NCBI GenBank assembly: GCA_026417795.1
Contig: JAOACP010000001.1
Span: 1-64,000 of the forward strand
Source: Thermanaerothrix sp.
Lineage (GTDB): Bacteria > Synergistota > Synergistia > Synergistales > Synergistaceae
DNA length: 64,000 nt
Direction of reading: 5' to 3'
Shown here piece after piece: positions 35,814 through 44,483 of the stretch (position 1 is its first letter; each line of letters begins with the position of its first letter). The position numbers were made by a program, and so were the translations under genes. The notes under the pieces were generated by a model. That model saw nothing but the letters and a program-made list of their open reading frames with translations. It did no database searches and had not been told where the DNA came from.

Positions 35814-36695
35814 TTACGCCACCTCCTTAGGCCCGCCGGCCTTCTTGCCCAGTAGACCCATGAGGACGCCCTTAAGTTCCCGCTGCCCCATTATCCCTTC
35901 GGGCCTTAAGACCATTATGAGCACCAGAACCAACCCGTATATGAGCATTCTGTACTGGGAGATGGGGCGGAACAGCTCGGTAACAAGGGTTATGACGGTG
36001 GTGCCCAGTATGGATCCGCTCATGGAGCCAAGCCCCCCGAAGACCACCACGGCGGTGAGCTCCGTGGACTTGTTTATGTCGAACATTACGGGCTGTATGA
36101 AGGACATGAACCCCGCAAGCAGCCCCCCCGCGATGCCGCAATAGAAGCCCGATATGGTGAGGGATAGGACCCTGTAGCGGGCGGTGTTGAAGCCAAGTAG
36201 CGACGCTGCCAGGTAGTCGTCCCTGCAGGCCTTGAAGGCCCGGCCGAAGTTGCTGTTCACCAAGAAGAACATGAAGGCTCCCAGGGCGATGGCAAAGCCT
36301 AACGCCACCGGCATGGTGGTGAAGGCGTCGATGCCTGGGTAGCCCCTGGCCCCCCTGGTGACCGACTGCCAGTTCTCGATTATGAGCCTTATGGCCTCCC
36401 CCAGACCTATGGACGCTATGGCGTAGTAGTCCCCCATGAGTTTTAGGGTGGGAACCCCTATCACGAAGGCCAGAAGCGCCGCCAGAAGGCCCGCGATGAT
36501 AAGAGCGGCGAACCATGGGATTGAGTGCTCCACCGTGAGTATGGCCACCGCGTAAGCTCCTATGGCCATGTAGCCCGCGTGGCCTAGGCTGAATATGCCG
36601 GTGAAGCCGGTGAGCAGGCTTACTCCCATGGCGGCTATGCAGTTTATGCACAGAAGAATTATTATTCCCTGTCCGTATCCTTCCATACCTGCCAC
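35814..36695 (-). CDS. livM: Branched-chain amino acid ABC transporter permease LivM
   Basis: This ~293-residue permease has about eight membrane segments and the LivM signatures TGFTGIFSLGHAGYMAIGAY, GDYYAIASIGLGEAIRLIIE and VVVFGGLGSMSGSILGT. The open frame runs back to 37121 inside livH, but that part is shadow. GTG 36695 (after GGGGAG) or ATG 36686 is the start. Confidence 0.93.
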   Translation of the reverse strand: MAGMEGYGQGIIILLCINCIAAMGVSLLTGFTGIFSLGHAGYMAIGAYAVAILTVEHSIPWFAALIIAGLLAALLAFVIGVPTLKLMGDYYAIASIGLGEAIRLIIENWQSVTRGARGYPGIDAFTTMPVALGFAIALGAFMFFLVNSNFGRAFKACRDDYLAASLLGFNTARYRVLSLTISGFYCGIAGGLLAGFMSFIQPVMFDINKSTELTAVVVFGGLGSMSGSILGTTVITLVTELFRPISQYRMLIYGLVLVLIMVLRPEGIMGQRELKGVLMGLLGKKAGGPKEVA

Positions 36696-36697
36696 AC

Positions 36698-37582
36698 CTA
36701 CACTTTCTCCCCTACGGACTTTCCGAAAAGTCCGGTGGGTCTTATGAGAAGGGTAAAGATGAGAAGCGCAAAGACCACCAGGTCCCTGAACTGGCTGGAG
36801 ATGAGCCCCGCGGTGAGCATCTCCGCAAGACCTAAGATTAGGCTGCCCGCCACGGCTCCTGGCAGGCTGCCAAGGCCGCCGATAACCGCCGCCACGAAGG
36901 CCTTGATGGTGATCGCCCCAAGCTGTGGGTAGAGGGTGTAGCGGACCGACAGGAAGATGCCTCCCACCGAGGCGAGAAGCCCTGCTACGAAGAAGACTAT
37001 AGATATGAGGAGGCTGACGTTTACCCCCATGAGGCCCGCGGTCTTGAGGTTGTAGGATGCGGCCCTTATGGCGAGTCCCCATTTGGTCTTGCTTAAGAAC
37101 AGCTGCAGCCCCGTGAGGCACACCACCGCGGTTATAAGGGATATTATGTCGAAGGCGCTTGTGGTGGCTATGCCCAGGAAGTTCACCGGATCCGTGGGTA
37201 TCACCGGGGGAAGCGCCCTGAAACGTCCTCCCACGGTCACCACGAACAGGTTTTCGATCACGATGCTCATGCCCATTGACGCTATGAGCAGATACAGGGT
37301 AACGGAGGTGCGCTCCCTTATGGGTTTGTAGGCCACCTTTTCGGTGAGCACCGCAGACAGCCCCCCCGCCAGAAGGGATATGGCCCCCGCCGCCCAGATG
37401 TTCATCCCAAGGCCCCTTAGGGCGTAATAGCAGGTGTAGCCCCCTATGACCAGAAATCCGCCGTGGGCGAAGTTTGAGAATAGGAGGATCGAGTAGACCA
37501 ACGAGTACCCTACCGCTATCAGCGCGTAAACGGAACCTAGGGACAGGCCGTTTATGACCTGCTGAACTACAGAGCCCCCCAT
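36698..37582 (-). CDS. livH: Branched-chain amino acid ABC transporter permease LivH
   Basis: This 294-residue permease shows LivH features: VVQQVINGLSLGSVYALIAV, FSNFAHGGFLVIGGYTCYY and FVAAVIGGLGSLPGAVAG. ATG 37582 is six bases after AGAGGTG; the frame upstream of it is not coding. It heads the minus-strand operon livHMGF. No binding protein (LivJ) is adjacent, so one must come from elsewhere, possibly 39879-41102. Confidence 0.94.
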   Translation of the reverse strand: MGGSVVQQVINGLSLGSVYALIAVGYSLVYSILLFSNFAHGGFLVIGGYTCYYALRGLGMNIWAAGAISLLAGGLSAVLTEKVAYKPIRERTSVTLYLLIASMGMSIVIENLFVVTVGGRFRALPPVIPTDPVNFLGIATTSAFDIISLITAVVCLTGLQLFLSKTKWGLAIRAASYNLKTAGLMGVNVSLLISIVFFVAGLLASVGGIFLSVRYTLYPQLGAITIKAFVAAVIGGLGSLPGAVAGSLILGLAEMLTAGLISSQFRDLVVFALLIFTLLIRPTGLFGKSVGEKV

Positions 37583-37931
37583 CTTGAACACCTCTCTCTT
37601 GATGGTATACAAAGACCCCTTAACAAAAAGACCACCTCCCGCCTTTGTGTGGTGCGGATACCGCACATATGAATTGTATCAGAAAATTAGTTCACTTAGC
37701 CCTTGTTGAAAGGGCATGAAGCTGTAGGGGGCGCTAGGCCGCAATGGGCTATTCGCTTTTTATTTATAACTGCTTCGGGTTATTTAGAATAATAAGATAG
37801 GATTATATGAAATATTGCTTTCTGTATTTACGAGGCCCCCCGTCGGGCATCTTTTTTCGCAATTATGTGGATTTTGGCCTCTTCGCCCGGGAAGGGGTGG
37901 GGTGATAATATGCTGTCCAGGGGGTGATGTC
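37583..37931. other. Intergenic region liv operon / adenosine kinase gene
   Basis: About 350 bp with no convincing gene. It is AT-rich between 37740 and 37830. A perfect inverted repeat GTGCGG-ATA-CCGCAC (37652-37666) lies about 70 bp before livH and could be an operator in its leader. A small hairpin (GCCCTT/AAGGGC) lies at 37699-37715. GATAAT at 37904-37909 may be the -10 for the plus-strand gene, without a good -35. No riboswitch was recognised. Confidence 0.5.
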
Positions 37932-38426
37932 ATGTCAGCAGTCAACCTTTCAGTGGTGCCGGTGAAGATACCGGAGGGGTGTAACGTTATCCTTGGACAG
38001 AGTCACTTCATAAAGACCGTGGAGGACCTTTACGAGGCCCTGGCCACCTCTTCCCCTTCCCTGGAGTTCGGCATAGCCTTTTGTGAGGCCTCCGGGGACT
38101 GCCTGGTCAGAAGGGACGGCAACCGGGAGGATCTTGTGGAGGCTGCGGTATCAAACGCCCTTGCCATAGGGGCGGGACACCTGTTCGTCATCGTATTGAG
38201 GAATGGTTATCCCATCAACGTGCTGGATCGCATAAAGTCCATTCAAGAGGTCTGCTCCATCTACGCCGCCACCGCCAACCCCCTTCAGGTGGTTGTGGCG
38301 GCCACCGAGCAGGGGAGGGGCATCCTGGGTGTGGTGGACGGTTTCTCCCCCAAGGGGGTTGAGACGGAGGAACACGTGAGGGCCAGGAAGTCCCTGCTCA
38401 GGGACATAATAGGCTATAAGCGCTGA
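37932..38426 (+). CDS. Adenosine-specific kinase family protein
   Basis: This 164-residue protein closely follows the PF04008 pattern: [58 protein letters not shown] and [20 protein letters not shown]. The archaeal prototype binds adenosine and was proposed to be a kinase; activity is poorly tested. ATG 37932 follows AGGGGGTG. It overlaps the convergent SSS gene by 13 nt at the 3' ends. Confidence 0.9.
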   Translation: MSAVNLSVVPVKIPEGCNVILGQSHFIKTVEDLYEALATSSPSLEFGIAFCEASGDCLVRRDGNREDLVEAAVSNALAIGAGHLFVIVLRNGYPINVLDRIKSIQEVCSIYAATANPLQVVVAATEQGRGILGVVDGFSPKGVETEEHVRARKSLLRDIIGYKR

Positions 38427-39811
38427 CCTTCTGACAGCTTTAACCCCGCCATAAAGATCGCCATGGACAGGGCGAGTCCCACGTAAAGGGGCTCGCCCCC
38501 GTATCCTAGAGCTTCCCATCCCATGGTGCCCACAAGCCCCGCCACGGAGGCCCCAAGAGCCCACCTGGGACCGATCCTTCCGGGGAAGAGGACCGCCCCT
38601 ATCATTGGGAAGAAGGTCCCAGACCCCCTAAGCCCCATGCTCATGTATCCCCAGTTGAGGATGGTGCCGTCTTTGCCGTTGAGGGCCACCAAGAGGGCCG
38701 ACAGGACCACCGCCGCCACCGATGTCCTCAACACCAACATCTCTGTACCCCTGGCGTTTATGCCCTTGGAGGCCATGAAGCCTTCGATGGCGGGGGATAC
38801 GAAATCCCTTGCCAGGTTTGTGGCCATACCCAACGAAAGCCCCGCCGCACAGCCCACGGTGGTTATAAACAGCGATGCCCATAGCATCCCTCCCACCATG
38901 GGGTTGAAGTGATGCACCACGAACCACGGAAGCGCATGGGAGGGCTCTATGTCCACCCCGGCGCTCCGAAGGGACAACCCGACCCATATCCCCATAAGTC
39001 CCAACGGCGGCATCAGTAGCGCCGAGAGGAAGGCTCCCTTCTTGGCGGTGGCCTCATCCTTGGCGGCGAATATGGATTGCAGGTATATCTGGGTTGAGAA
39101 GACCCCCACGATGAGCGCCGCGCATGCCCCCAGGTCCTTAAGGAACCCCCTGCCAAAGGGGTTGAGGTAGGGCTGGAACGGGAGGGTAGAGGCGATCTTC
39201 AGCGGCGTCTCCCCGATGCTCATGGCCTTGAAGGCGCAAAGGCCCATCAATATGTAGAGCATGAGGAGCTTTGCCTTTCCCAAGACTCCGTAGCTTTTAA
39301 GCCCCCCCGAGGCTATGAAGGCGAAAACCATGACCGCCATCAACCCAAGCGCCACGGGGGTCTTCACCTTTGCCACCGTTTCTATGAGGGCCGCGCCGGA
39401 CAAAAACTGGGCCACCACTGACAGGAACGTCCCCGCCAGGGAAGATATGAGCACCGTGGCCGCCACCTTAGGCCCGAAGGCCTCCCGTATTATCTGGATT
39501 ATGGTCTCCTTCCTGCCCCGCCTCAAGGGACCTGCCATGGTAAGGGCCAGCAAAAGACATCCTATCCCAGCCCCCAGGGTGAACCAGATGGCCGATAGCC
39601 CCCACATGTAGGCCATCTGGGCGGTTCCTATGGTGGAGGCCCCTCCGACCAAGGCCCCAAGCAGAACCCCAACCACCGACAAGGGGGATGACTTGCGGCC
39701 CGCCACGGTGAAATCCTCCGCCCCTTTGACGCCTCCCTTGGGCATGATCCCAAGCAGGGCGAACGAAAGCAGCACCAGCGCGACTCCGAAAAAGAAAAGC
39801 ATAGTCACCAT
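38414..39811 (-). CDS. Sodium:solute symporter (SSS/SLC5 family)
   Basis: This 465-residue protein has about 12-13 membrane helices and SSS features: [40 protein letters not shown] and a central [20 protein letters not shown]. It should import a solute with Na+. The RBS lies in the ten bases between the start and a 21-bp palindrome (39821-39841). It is divergent from a periplasmic binding protein gene. The substrate is unknown. Confidence 0.88.
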   Translation of the reverse strand: MVTMLFFFGVALVLLSFALLGIMPKGGVKGAEDFTVAGRKSSPLSVVGVLLGALVGGASTIGTAQMAYMWGLSAIWFTLGAGIGCLLLALTMAGPLRRGRKETIIQIIREAFGPKVAATVLISSLAGTFLSVVAQFLSGAALIETVAKVKTPVALGLMAVMVFAFIASGGLKSYGVLGKAKLLMLYILMGLCAFKAMSIGETPLKIASTLPFQPYLNPFGRGFLKDLGACAALIVGVFSTQIYLQSIFAAKDEATAKKGAFLSALLMPPLGLMGIWVGLSLRSAGVDIEPSHALPWFVVHHFNPMVGGMLWASLFITTVGCAAGLSLGMATNLARDFVSPAIEGFMASKGINARGTEMLVLRTSVAAVVLSALLVALNGKDGTILNWGYMSMGLRGSGTFFPMIGAVLFPGRIGPRWALGASVAGLVGTMGWEALGYGGEPLYVGLALSMAIFMAGLKLSEGQRL

Positions 39812-39820
39812 ACCTCACCT

Positions 39821-39841
39821 CATGGGGTATCATACCCCATG
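39821..39841. promoter_or_regulatory. Perfect 21-bp palindrome, candidate operator
   Basis: CATGGGGTAT-C-ATACCCCATG is perfectly symmetric and lies between divergent starts (39811 minus, 39879 plus). The minus-strand centre reads TATGAT, so it may overlap a -10 box for the symporter gene. The symmetry and position suggest a dimeric repressor site. Confidence 0.65.
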
Positions 39842-39878
39842 AACACCATATCGAAGCAAGGAATGGGGAGATATTGCC

Positions 39879-41102
39879 ATGTTGCGGAACCTTTTGTCAT
39901 TTAAAAGATTTTTAGCTTCCCTTGCTTTGATCCTCTTGGGGTTGGCAGCATCGACCTCCTCGTGCCTAGGCGAGGACAGGGCGTCCCAGGGGGAAGAACT
40001 GTCATCCCTTAAGGAGGGCTGGGGGTGGCCCGTGGTGGTTATCCCCCCCGAAGGAGGGTGGGGGTCCCCGGAGGGGCAGTCGGTTAAATGGGCCTTAAGG
40101 ACTGCGGAGATGGAGATCTCCAAGGTCCATGATGGAGTTCACGGCAGGGACGTGGTCTTCCTGTACCCGGACATATCTGGCCCGGAGGATGCGTTAAGAC
40201 GCCTTAAGACCTGGCGGGCAATGAAGGCGGGGGTCATAGTATGCTTCGATCGAGGACCTGTCATGGAGGCTTTGGTCAAGGCATGCAGGGATGCAGGCCC
40301 TTCGGTTGTCCTGTCGGACGGCGAGGACCTCTCCCTCCGGGGGCCTTCCGGCAAGCCAAGTCCCTATCTTTTCGCCCTGGGGCTCTTCCGTAACTACAGG
40401 GCCAACGTGTTGTCCCAGCTGATGGCCAGGCGTTCCTTAAGGGGGGCTGTGATATCGGATAGGTACGACCCCGCCATGGCTCAGGGAGCCCAGGTCACCC
40501 TTGCGCTGTTGTCGAAACGTCAGCCCGATGTAAGGCTCTTCTGGCTCATGGGATCTGGGGACGCGGGATACAGGTACCGCCTGGCGGAGGCCTCCGCTGA
40601 GGGGGCAAAGGTGGTGGTAAGCTGGCTTGGCTCCATGGGCTCCCTTTCCCTTTGGAAGACCGCATATACATACCGCATGCCCTTGGAGATCTGGCACGGC
40701 GCATATCCAGACCAGAAGCTCCTCAAAGAAGCTCAAGGGCTATTGTACGTGGACGCGGATCATCTGCTGAATCTTAGGGAAAAGGAGCTGCAGGGGATAC
40801 GGTGGAACATAATAAGGACCGTAAAAAGGGACGTGTCCAATCTGGTCAGCGCCGCCAAGGCCTACGCCCTGGGGGTTTGGGTCATAAAGGCCTACGATGC
40901 CGCGGGTTCCGCTGATCCCGCCAAGCTGGCGGCCTTTCTAAGATCCGCCAGGGATATCCCCCTTGCGGGGGAGATGCTTAACATAAGCCCCATTACCCAC
41001 AGGCCTATGAAGAGGTCCGTGGGGGTCATACGAGTTAAGGATAAGTCCCCCGTTTTGGAGGAGGTGGTTCAGGTAAGCTCTGGCTCCGTTTTGGAGAAGT
41101 GA
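39879..41102 (+). CDS. Periplasmic type-1 binding protein, LivJ-like
   Basis: This 407-residue protein has an N-terminal hydrophobic signal (about 12-30) ending near STSSCLGED, possibly lipidated. A Peripla_BP-like two-lobe fold follows (VKWALRTAEMEISK, VVFLYPDISGPEDALRRL, GAVISDRYDPAMAQG). It is divergent in sequence, so the subfamily is uncertain. It may serve the neighbouring livHMGF operon or act as a sensor. ATG follows GGGGAG. Confidence 0.68.
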   Translation: MLRNLLSFKRFLASLALILLGLAASTSSCLGEDRASQGEELSSLKEGWGWPVVVIPPEGGWGSPEGQSVKWALRTAEMEISKVHDGVHGRDVVFLYPDISGPEDALRRLKTWRAMKAGVIVCFDRGPVMEALVKACRDAGPSVVLSDGEDLSLRGPSGKPSPYLFALGLFRNYRANVLSQLMARRSLRGAVISDRYDPAMAQGAQVTLALLSKRQPDVRLFWLMGSGDAGYRYRLAEASAEGAKVVVSWLGSMGSLSLWKTAYTYRMPLEIWHGAYPDQKLLKEAQGLLYVDADHLLNLREKELQGIRWNIIRTVKRDVSNLVSAAKAYALGVWVIKAYDAAGSADPAKLAAFLRSARDIPLAGEMLNISPITHRPMKRSVGVIRVKDKSPVLEEVVQVSSGSVLEK

Positions 41103-41192
41103 TGCGCTTGTGTATCCTCGGATCTTTTGTTAATCTTTTCTCAAGTGTTTTTTGCTAACCGGGGATCACTACTGGGAGGGAGTTGTTAGACG

Positions 41193-41555
41193 ATGAATCT
41201 TAGGGAGATAGTGGAAGCCATCGACGGTAGGGTGCTCTGCTGTGAGGATAAACTGGACGATGAGGTTCGCTCCGCCTACGCTTCGGATCTCATGAGCGAC
41301 GTCCTTGCGTTCTGCACCCCTGGATCCATGCTGATAACCGGGTTGACCAACATCCAGATAGTAAGGACCGCCCAGATGCTGGATCTGTCGTCCATCCTTT
41401 TCGTAAGGGGAAAGGCCCCCCAGGAGGACACGGTTAAGTTGGCTCAGGGGAGCGGGATACCCATAATACTTTGCGGGCACAGCATGTACAAGGTGTGTGG
41501 AGAGCTGTACAAGATGGGGGTCCCCGCCTGCCATCTTCCCAGCGAGGGGGAATGA
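41193..41555 (+). CDS. DRTGG-domain protein (first copy)
   Basis: This 120-residue protein resembles stand-alone DRTGG domains: NLREIVEAIDGRVLCCEDKL near the start, SAYASDLMSDVLAFC, ITGLTNIQIVRTAQMLDL and IPIILCGHSMYKVCGELYK. DRTGG domains are thought to bind ligands and occur with CBS and HPr-kinase-like proteins. Stand-alone copies cluster with [FeFe]-hydrogenase genes in anaerobes. It heads a five-gene unit with the next four genes. Function unknown. Confidence 0.82.
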   Translation: MNLREIVEAIDGRVLCCEDKLDDEVRSAYASDLMSDVLAFCTPGSMLITGLTNIQIVRTAQMLDLSSILFVRGKAPQEDTVKLAQGSGIPIILCGHSMYKVCGELYKMGVPACHLPSEGE

Positions 41556-41561
41556 TGAGCG

Positions 41562-41990
41562 GTGGATGTGCCGGTCAGCTTGGAGTACAGGGTTGAGGGA
41601 GACGATTTCCTAGCCGCCGGGGAGGCGTCCAACAACATAAAGGAGACGTTGAAGATGCTTGGCGTTCCTTCTGCCATATGCAGGAGGGCCGCTGTGGTAA
41701 CCTATGAGATGGAGATGAACCTGGTAATACACGCCGGCGGCGGAACCCTTAAGGCCATGATATACCCGGACAAGCTGGAGATCCTGGCGGTTGATCAGGG
41801 GCCTGGCATACCGGATGTGGAGAAGGCCCTTCAAGAGGGCTGGTCCACTGCCCCGGATCATATAAGGGAGATGGGGTTCGGTGCCGGCATGGGGTTGCCT
41901 AACATCCGAAAGAACTCCGATGAGTTCAGCATAGAAACCGAGGTTGGAAGGGGTACTTCGGTGAGGTCGGTGATAATATTCCCCTCCTAG
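41562..41990 (+). CDS. RsbW-like anti-sigma/serine kinase ATPase
   Basis: This 142-residue GHKL ATPase has the N box VTYEMEMNLVIHAGGGTL, the G1 box VDQGPGIPD, and a G2-like GAGMGLPNIRKNSDEF. This is the HATPase_c_2 form found in RsbW/SpoIIAB. No anti-anti-sigma or alternative sigma partner is adjacent. In hydrogenase-linked clusters such genes occur between DRTGG and Fe-S proteins. GTG start with a weak SD. Confidence 0.83.
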   Translation: MDVPVSLEYRVEGDDFLAAGEASNNIKETLKMLGVPSAICRRAAVVTYEMEMNLVIHAGGGTLKAMIYPDKLEILAVDQGPGIPDVEKALQEGWSTAPDHIREMGFGAGMGLPNIRKNSDEFSIETEVGRGTSVRSVIIFPS

Positions 41991-42037
41991 GGTGCAGGGG
42001 CTGCGGTCTACTATAGAAAGGCCAAGGGGTGGTCCTT

Positions 42038-43342
42038 TTGTCTCACAGCGTAAGGATATTCGAATCCGCATGCAAGGGGTGCGTAAATTGCCTTAAATCC
42101 TGTCCCACCGAGGCCATCAGGGTGGTGGACGGTTCCATAAGGATTCTGTCCGATCTCTGCATAGACTGCGGGGAGTGCCTTAGGACCTGCGGCAAAAAGG
42201 CCCTTGGCCTTGAGGAGGATGACTGGGACCTCATAAGATCCCACACCCCAGGGGTTTTGGCGGTGGACCCAACGTTCTTCGCGCAGTTTGGGGCCTATTG
42301 GCACCCTTCCATGGTGATAGAGTGCCTTAGGGAGTGGGGCCTTGAGATGATAACCTCCCAGGCGCCGAAGGCCTTCGACCTGGCGGCCTATGCGGTGGCC
42401 TCCGCGGTGGACACCGCATCGAGGGAGCAGCTTCCACTCATATCAACATACTGCCCTTCGGTGGTAAGGCTCATCCAAGTTCGCTTTCCCGAGCTTTTGG
42501 GTAGACTGGTGCCGGTTCAAAACCCACTTGACATAATGGGGGACCTTTGGCGCCATGAGACCGGCAGGGACGACCCAATAACTCTGCTTTCCCCGTGTCC
42601 CTCGAAGATCACCCTGGTGAGGAATCCGGTGTCCCGTTCCTCCAGCCCCTTTCAGCACGTGGTTTCCGTGAGAAAGGTTACAAGGCAGCTCCTGGCGGCG
42701 GGTCCCCAGGTGGCGGACAACCTGCCGGATCCCGTTAACAAACGTTGGCTTAAATGGGCCCTGAGGGGAGGCGAGGCAAGGCACGTGAGGGCCTTTGCCT
42801 CCAAACCCATTGTCACGTTGGCGGTATCGGGGCTTAGAAATACCCTTGACCTCCTTCAGGACCTTGAACTGGGACGCCTTGCGGGGGTGGACTTCGTGGA
42901 GTGCCGCATATGCGACCTGGGCTGCATAGGCGGCATCGCCAACGCAGAGTCCCGCTTCCTGGCGAGCCTCCGGCTGCAGCCCCTGCCGGCTCCATGGGAG
43001 ATAGAAGCCGACGAAAGGGAAGAGCTGGCGGCGATGTACGAAAGTGGCATATGGGCATTGGAGAAGCCCGTGCCCCCCCGCCCACGGATCCCACTTTCTG
43101 AAAACCTGACGGAGGCCATGGCCAAGCTGAAGGAGATGAAGGCCATATACGCCGAACTTCCCCACATAGACTGCGGATCCTGCGGCAGGCCCTCGTGCAA
43201 TGCCATGGCGGAGGATATAGTAAGGGGCGAGGGGGAGATTACGGACTGCATATTTAAGCTAAGAGACGAGATATCCGACCTTGCAAATCGAATAGTCCTT
43301 CTCTCCAAGAGCGTGCCTCATACGATGAAAGGAAGGAGCTGA
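42038..43342 (+). CDS. [FeFe]-hydrogenase-like Fe-S protein
   Basis: This ~434-residue protein has an N-terminal 2[4Fe-4S] ferredoxin domain (CKGCVNCLKSCP, CIDCGECLRTC) and a hydrogenase large-subunit-like domain (about 75-310). H-cluster-like cysteines occur in STYCPS, SPCPSKITL and ECRICDLGCIGG. A C-terminal Fe-S domain has CGSCGRPSCNAMAEDI and a last Cys in DCIFKL. Canonical neighbours are altered: TSC reads TYC, the E after PCxxK is missing and no Met precedes the last cysteines. It is probably a redox or H2 sensor rather than a working hydrogenase. TTG 42038 has the better SD spacing. Confidence 0.82.
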   Translation: MSHSVRIFESACKGCVNCLKSCPTEAIRVVDGSIRILSDLCIDCGECLRTCGKKALGLEEDDWDLIRSHTPGVLAVDPTFFAQFGAYWHPSMVIECLREWGLEMITSQAPKAFDLAAYAVASAVDTASREQLPLISTYCPSVVRLIQVRFPELLGRLVPVQNPLDIMGDLWRHETGRDDPITLLSPCPSKITLVRNPVSRSSSPFQHVVSVRKVTRQLLAAGPQVADNLPDPVNKRWLKWALRGGEARHVRAFASKPIVTLAVSGLRNTLDLLQDLELGRLAGVDFVECRICDLGCIGGIANAESRFLASLRLQPLPAPWEIEADEREELAAMYESGIWALEKPVPPRPRIPLSENLTEAMAKLKEMKAIYAELPHIDCGSCGRPSCNAMAEDIVRGEGEITDCIFKLRDEISDLANRIVLLSKSVPHTMKGRS

Positions 43343-43349
43343 TCCCCCC

Positions 43350-43685
43350 TTGAAGGTCAAGGATTTGGCAGCTGCCCTAGGGGGTACCGTATACTCTGAG
43401 GGGAATCAAGATGCGCAGGTGCTCCATGGGATAGTTGGAGACCTCCTGAGCCACGTCATGGGCACTGCCCCTGAATCCGCTGCTTGGGTAACAATCCAGA
43501 CCCACGTCAACGTGGCGGCGGTGGCGGTGCTGAAGGATATGCCCATGGTGATACTGGCTTGCGGGAGAGAGCCTTCGCCGGACCTGGCGGACCGCTGCGC
43601 CAAGGAGGGCATATGCCTGGTTTCAACTCCGATGTCTGCCTTTGCGGTATGTTCCCTGCTGGGGTCCATGGGGCTTAAGGGTTGA
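43350..43685 (+). CDS. DRTGG-domain protein (second copy)
   Basis: This 111-residue protein is similar in layout to the copy at 41193-41555: KVKDLAAALGGTVYSEG, HGIVGDLLSHVMGTAPESAA, WVTIQTHVNVAAVAVLKDMP and GICLVSTPMSAFAVCSLLGS. The two probably share ancestry and may form a hetero-pair. TTG start after the Fe-S gene; the stop overlaps the PHP ATG (TTGATG). Confidence 0.82.
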   Translation: MKVKDLAAALGGTVYSEGNQDAQVLHGIVGDLLSHVMGTAPESAAWVTIQTHVNVAAVAVLKDMPMVILACGREPSPDLADRCAKEGICLVSTPMSAFAVCSLLGSMGLKG

Positions 43686-44473
43686 TGAGGGTTTTCAACC
43701 TGGATCTTCACCTGCACTCAGTTCTGTCCCCCTGTGGCGACCTTGAGATGGGGTTAGGGGACATAGCCCGCAGGGCCATGGAGATTGGGCTTGACGGTCT
43801 GGCCCTTACGGATCACAACAGCTGTGCCAACGTAAGGGGCCTTCTGGACGCCGCGGATGCCCTTAATACGCCTCTTTGGGTCATCCCTGGCTGTGAGGTG
43901 CAGACCGAGGAGGATATACACGTGGTGGCCCTGTTTGAGGGAGTTGATGCCGCCATGGACTTTCAGGATTGGCTTTTTGAGCGTCTTGGTCCGGTGATGA
44001 ACGATCCCGACGTGTTCGGTTACCAGTTGGTGGTGGACAAGGATGGGAACATACTCGATCAGGTTGATAAACTCCTTGTGCAGGGAGTTTCCGCCGATGT
44101 TGATAGGGTGCTCCAAGAGATTCGAGCTCGTGACGGAATCTCAATCCTGTCGCACGTGGACAGGCCGTCCTTTTCATACACCGCCGTTTTGGGGCCCGTG
44201 CCGGAGGACCTGGACGTGGACGGCATAGAGATATCCTCAAGGGCATCGGAAGAGCAGGTTCGACAGTTGATGGCCTCCCTGCCCGCCGGCAGGTTCCCCT
44301 TCATAAGGTCATCCGACGCCCATAACCTTTCCCAGATGTCAATTGAAAGGTGTACCAAGTTCCTTTTGGAGAAGCCATCCTTTGATGAACTAAGACTGGC
44401 GTTTCGCGGCGAGGGCGGCAGAGGGATCGCCGAGCCATGGCCCTTTCCTCTAAGTTTGCTTGCTGGAGAGTGA
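43685..44473 (+). CDS. PHP-domain metal-dependent phosphoesterase
   Basis: This 262-residue protein begins FNLDLHLHSVLSPCGDLEMG with the HxH metal pair and continues LDGLALTDHNSCANV. It has CEVQTEEDIHVVALF, a late SHVDRPSF and SSDAHNLSQM, completing the PHP histidines/aspartates. PHP enzymes hydrolyse phosphoesters. It closes the DRTGG-Fe-S cluster; the target might be a nucleotide or phosphoprotein made in the same system. ATG 43685 overlaps the preceding stop. Confidence 0.88.
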   Translation: MRVFNLDLHLHSVLSPCGDLEMGLGDIARRAMEIGLDGLALTDHNSCANVRGLLDAADALNTPLWVIPGCEVQTEEDIHVVALFEGVDAAMDFQDWLFERLGPVMNDPDVFGYQLVVDKDGNILDQVDKLLVQGVSADVDRVLQEIRARDGISILSHVDRPSFSYTAVLGPVPEDLDVDGIEISSRASEEQVRQLMASLPAGRFPFIRSSDAHNLSQMSIERCTKFLLEKPSFDELRLAFRGEGGRGIAEPWPFPLSLLAGE

Positions 44474-44483
44474 TAGTTCAATA

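Noticed and set aside
36696-37121. Extended N-terminus of livM to 435 residues
   Set aside because: The extra ~140 residues are an out-of-frame reading of livH and have no membrane character; the LivM similarity begins at about 36686.
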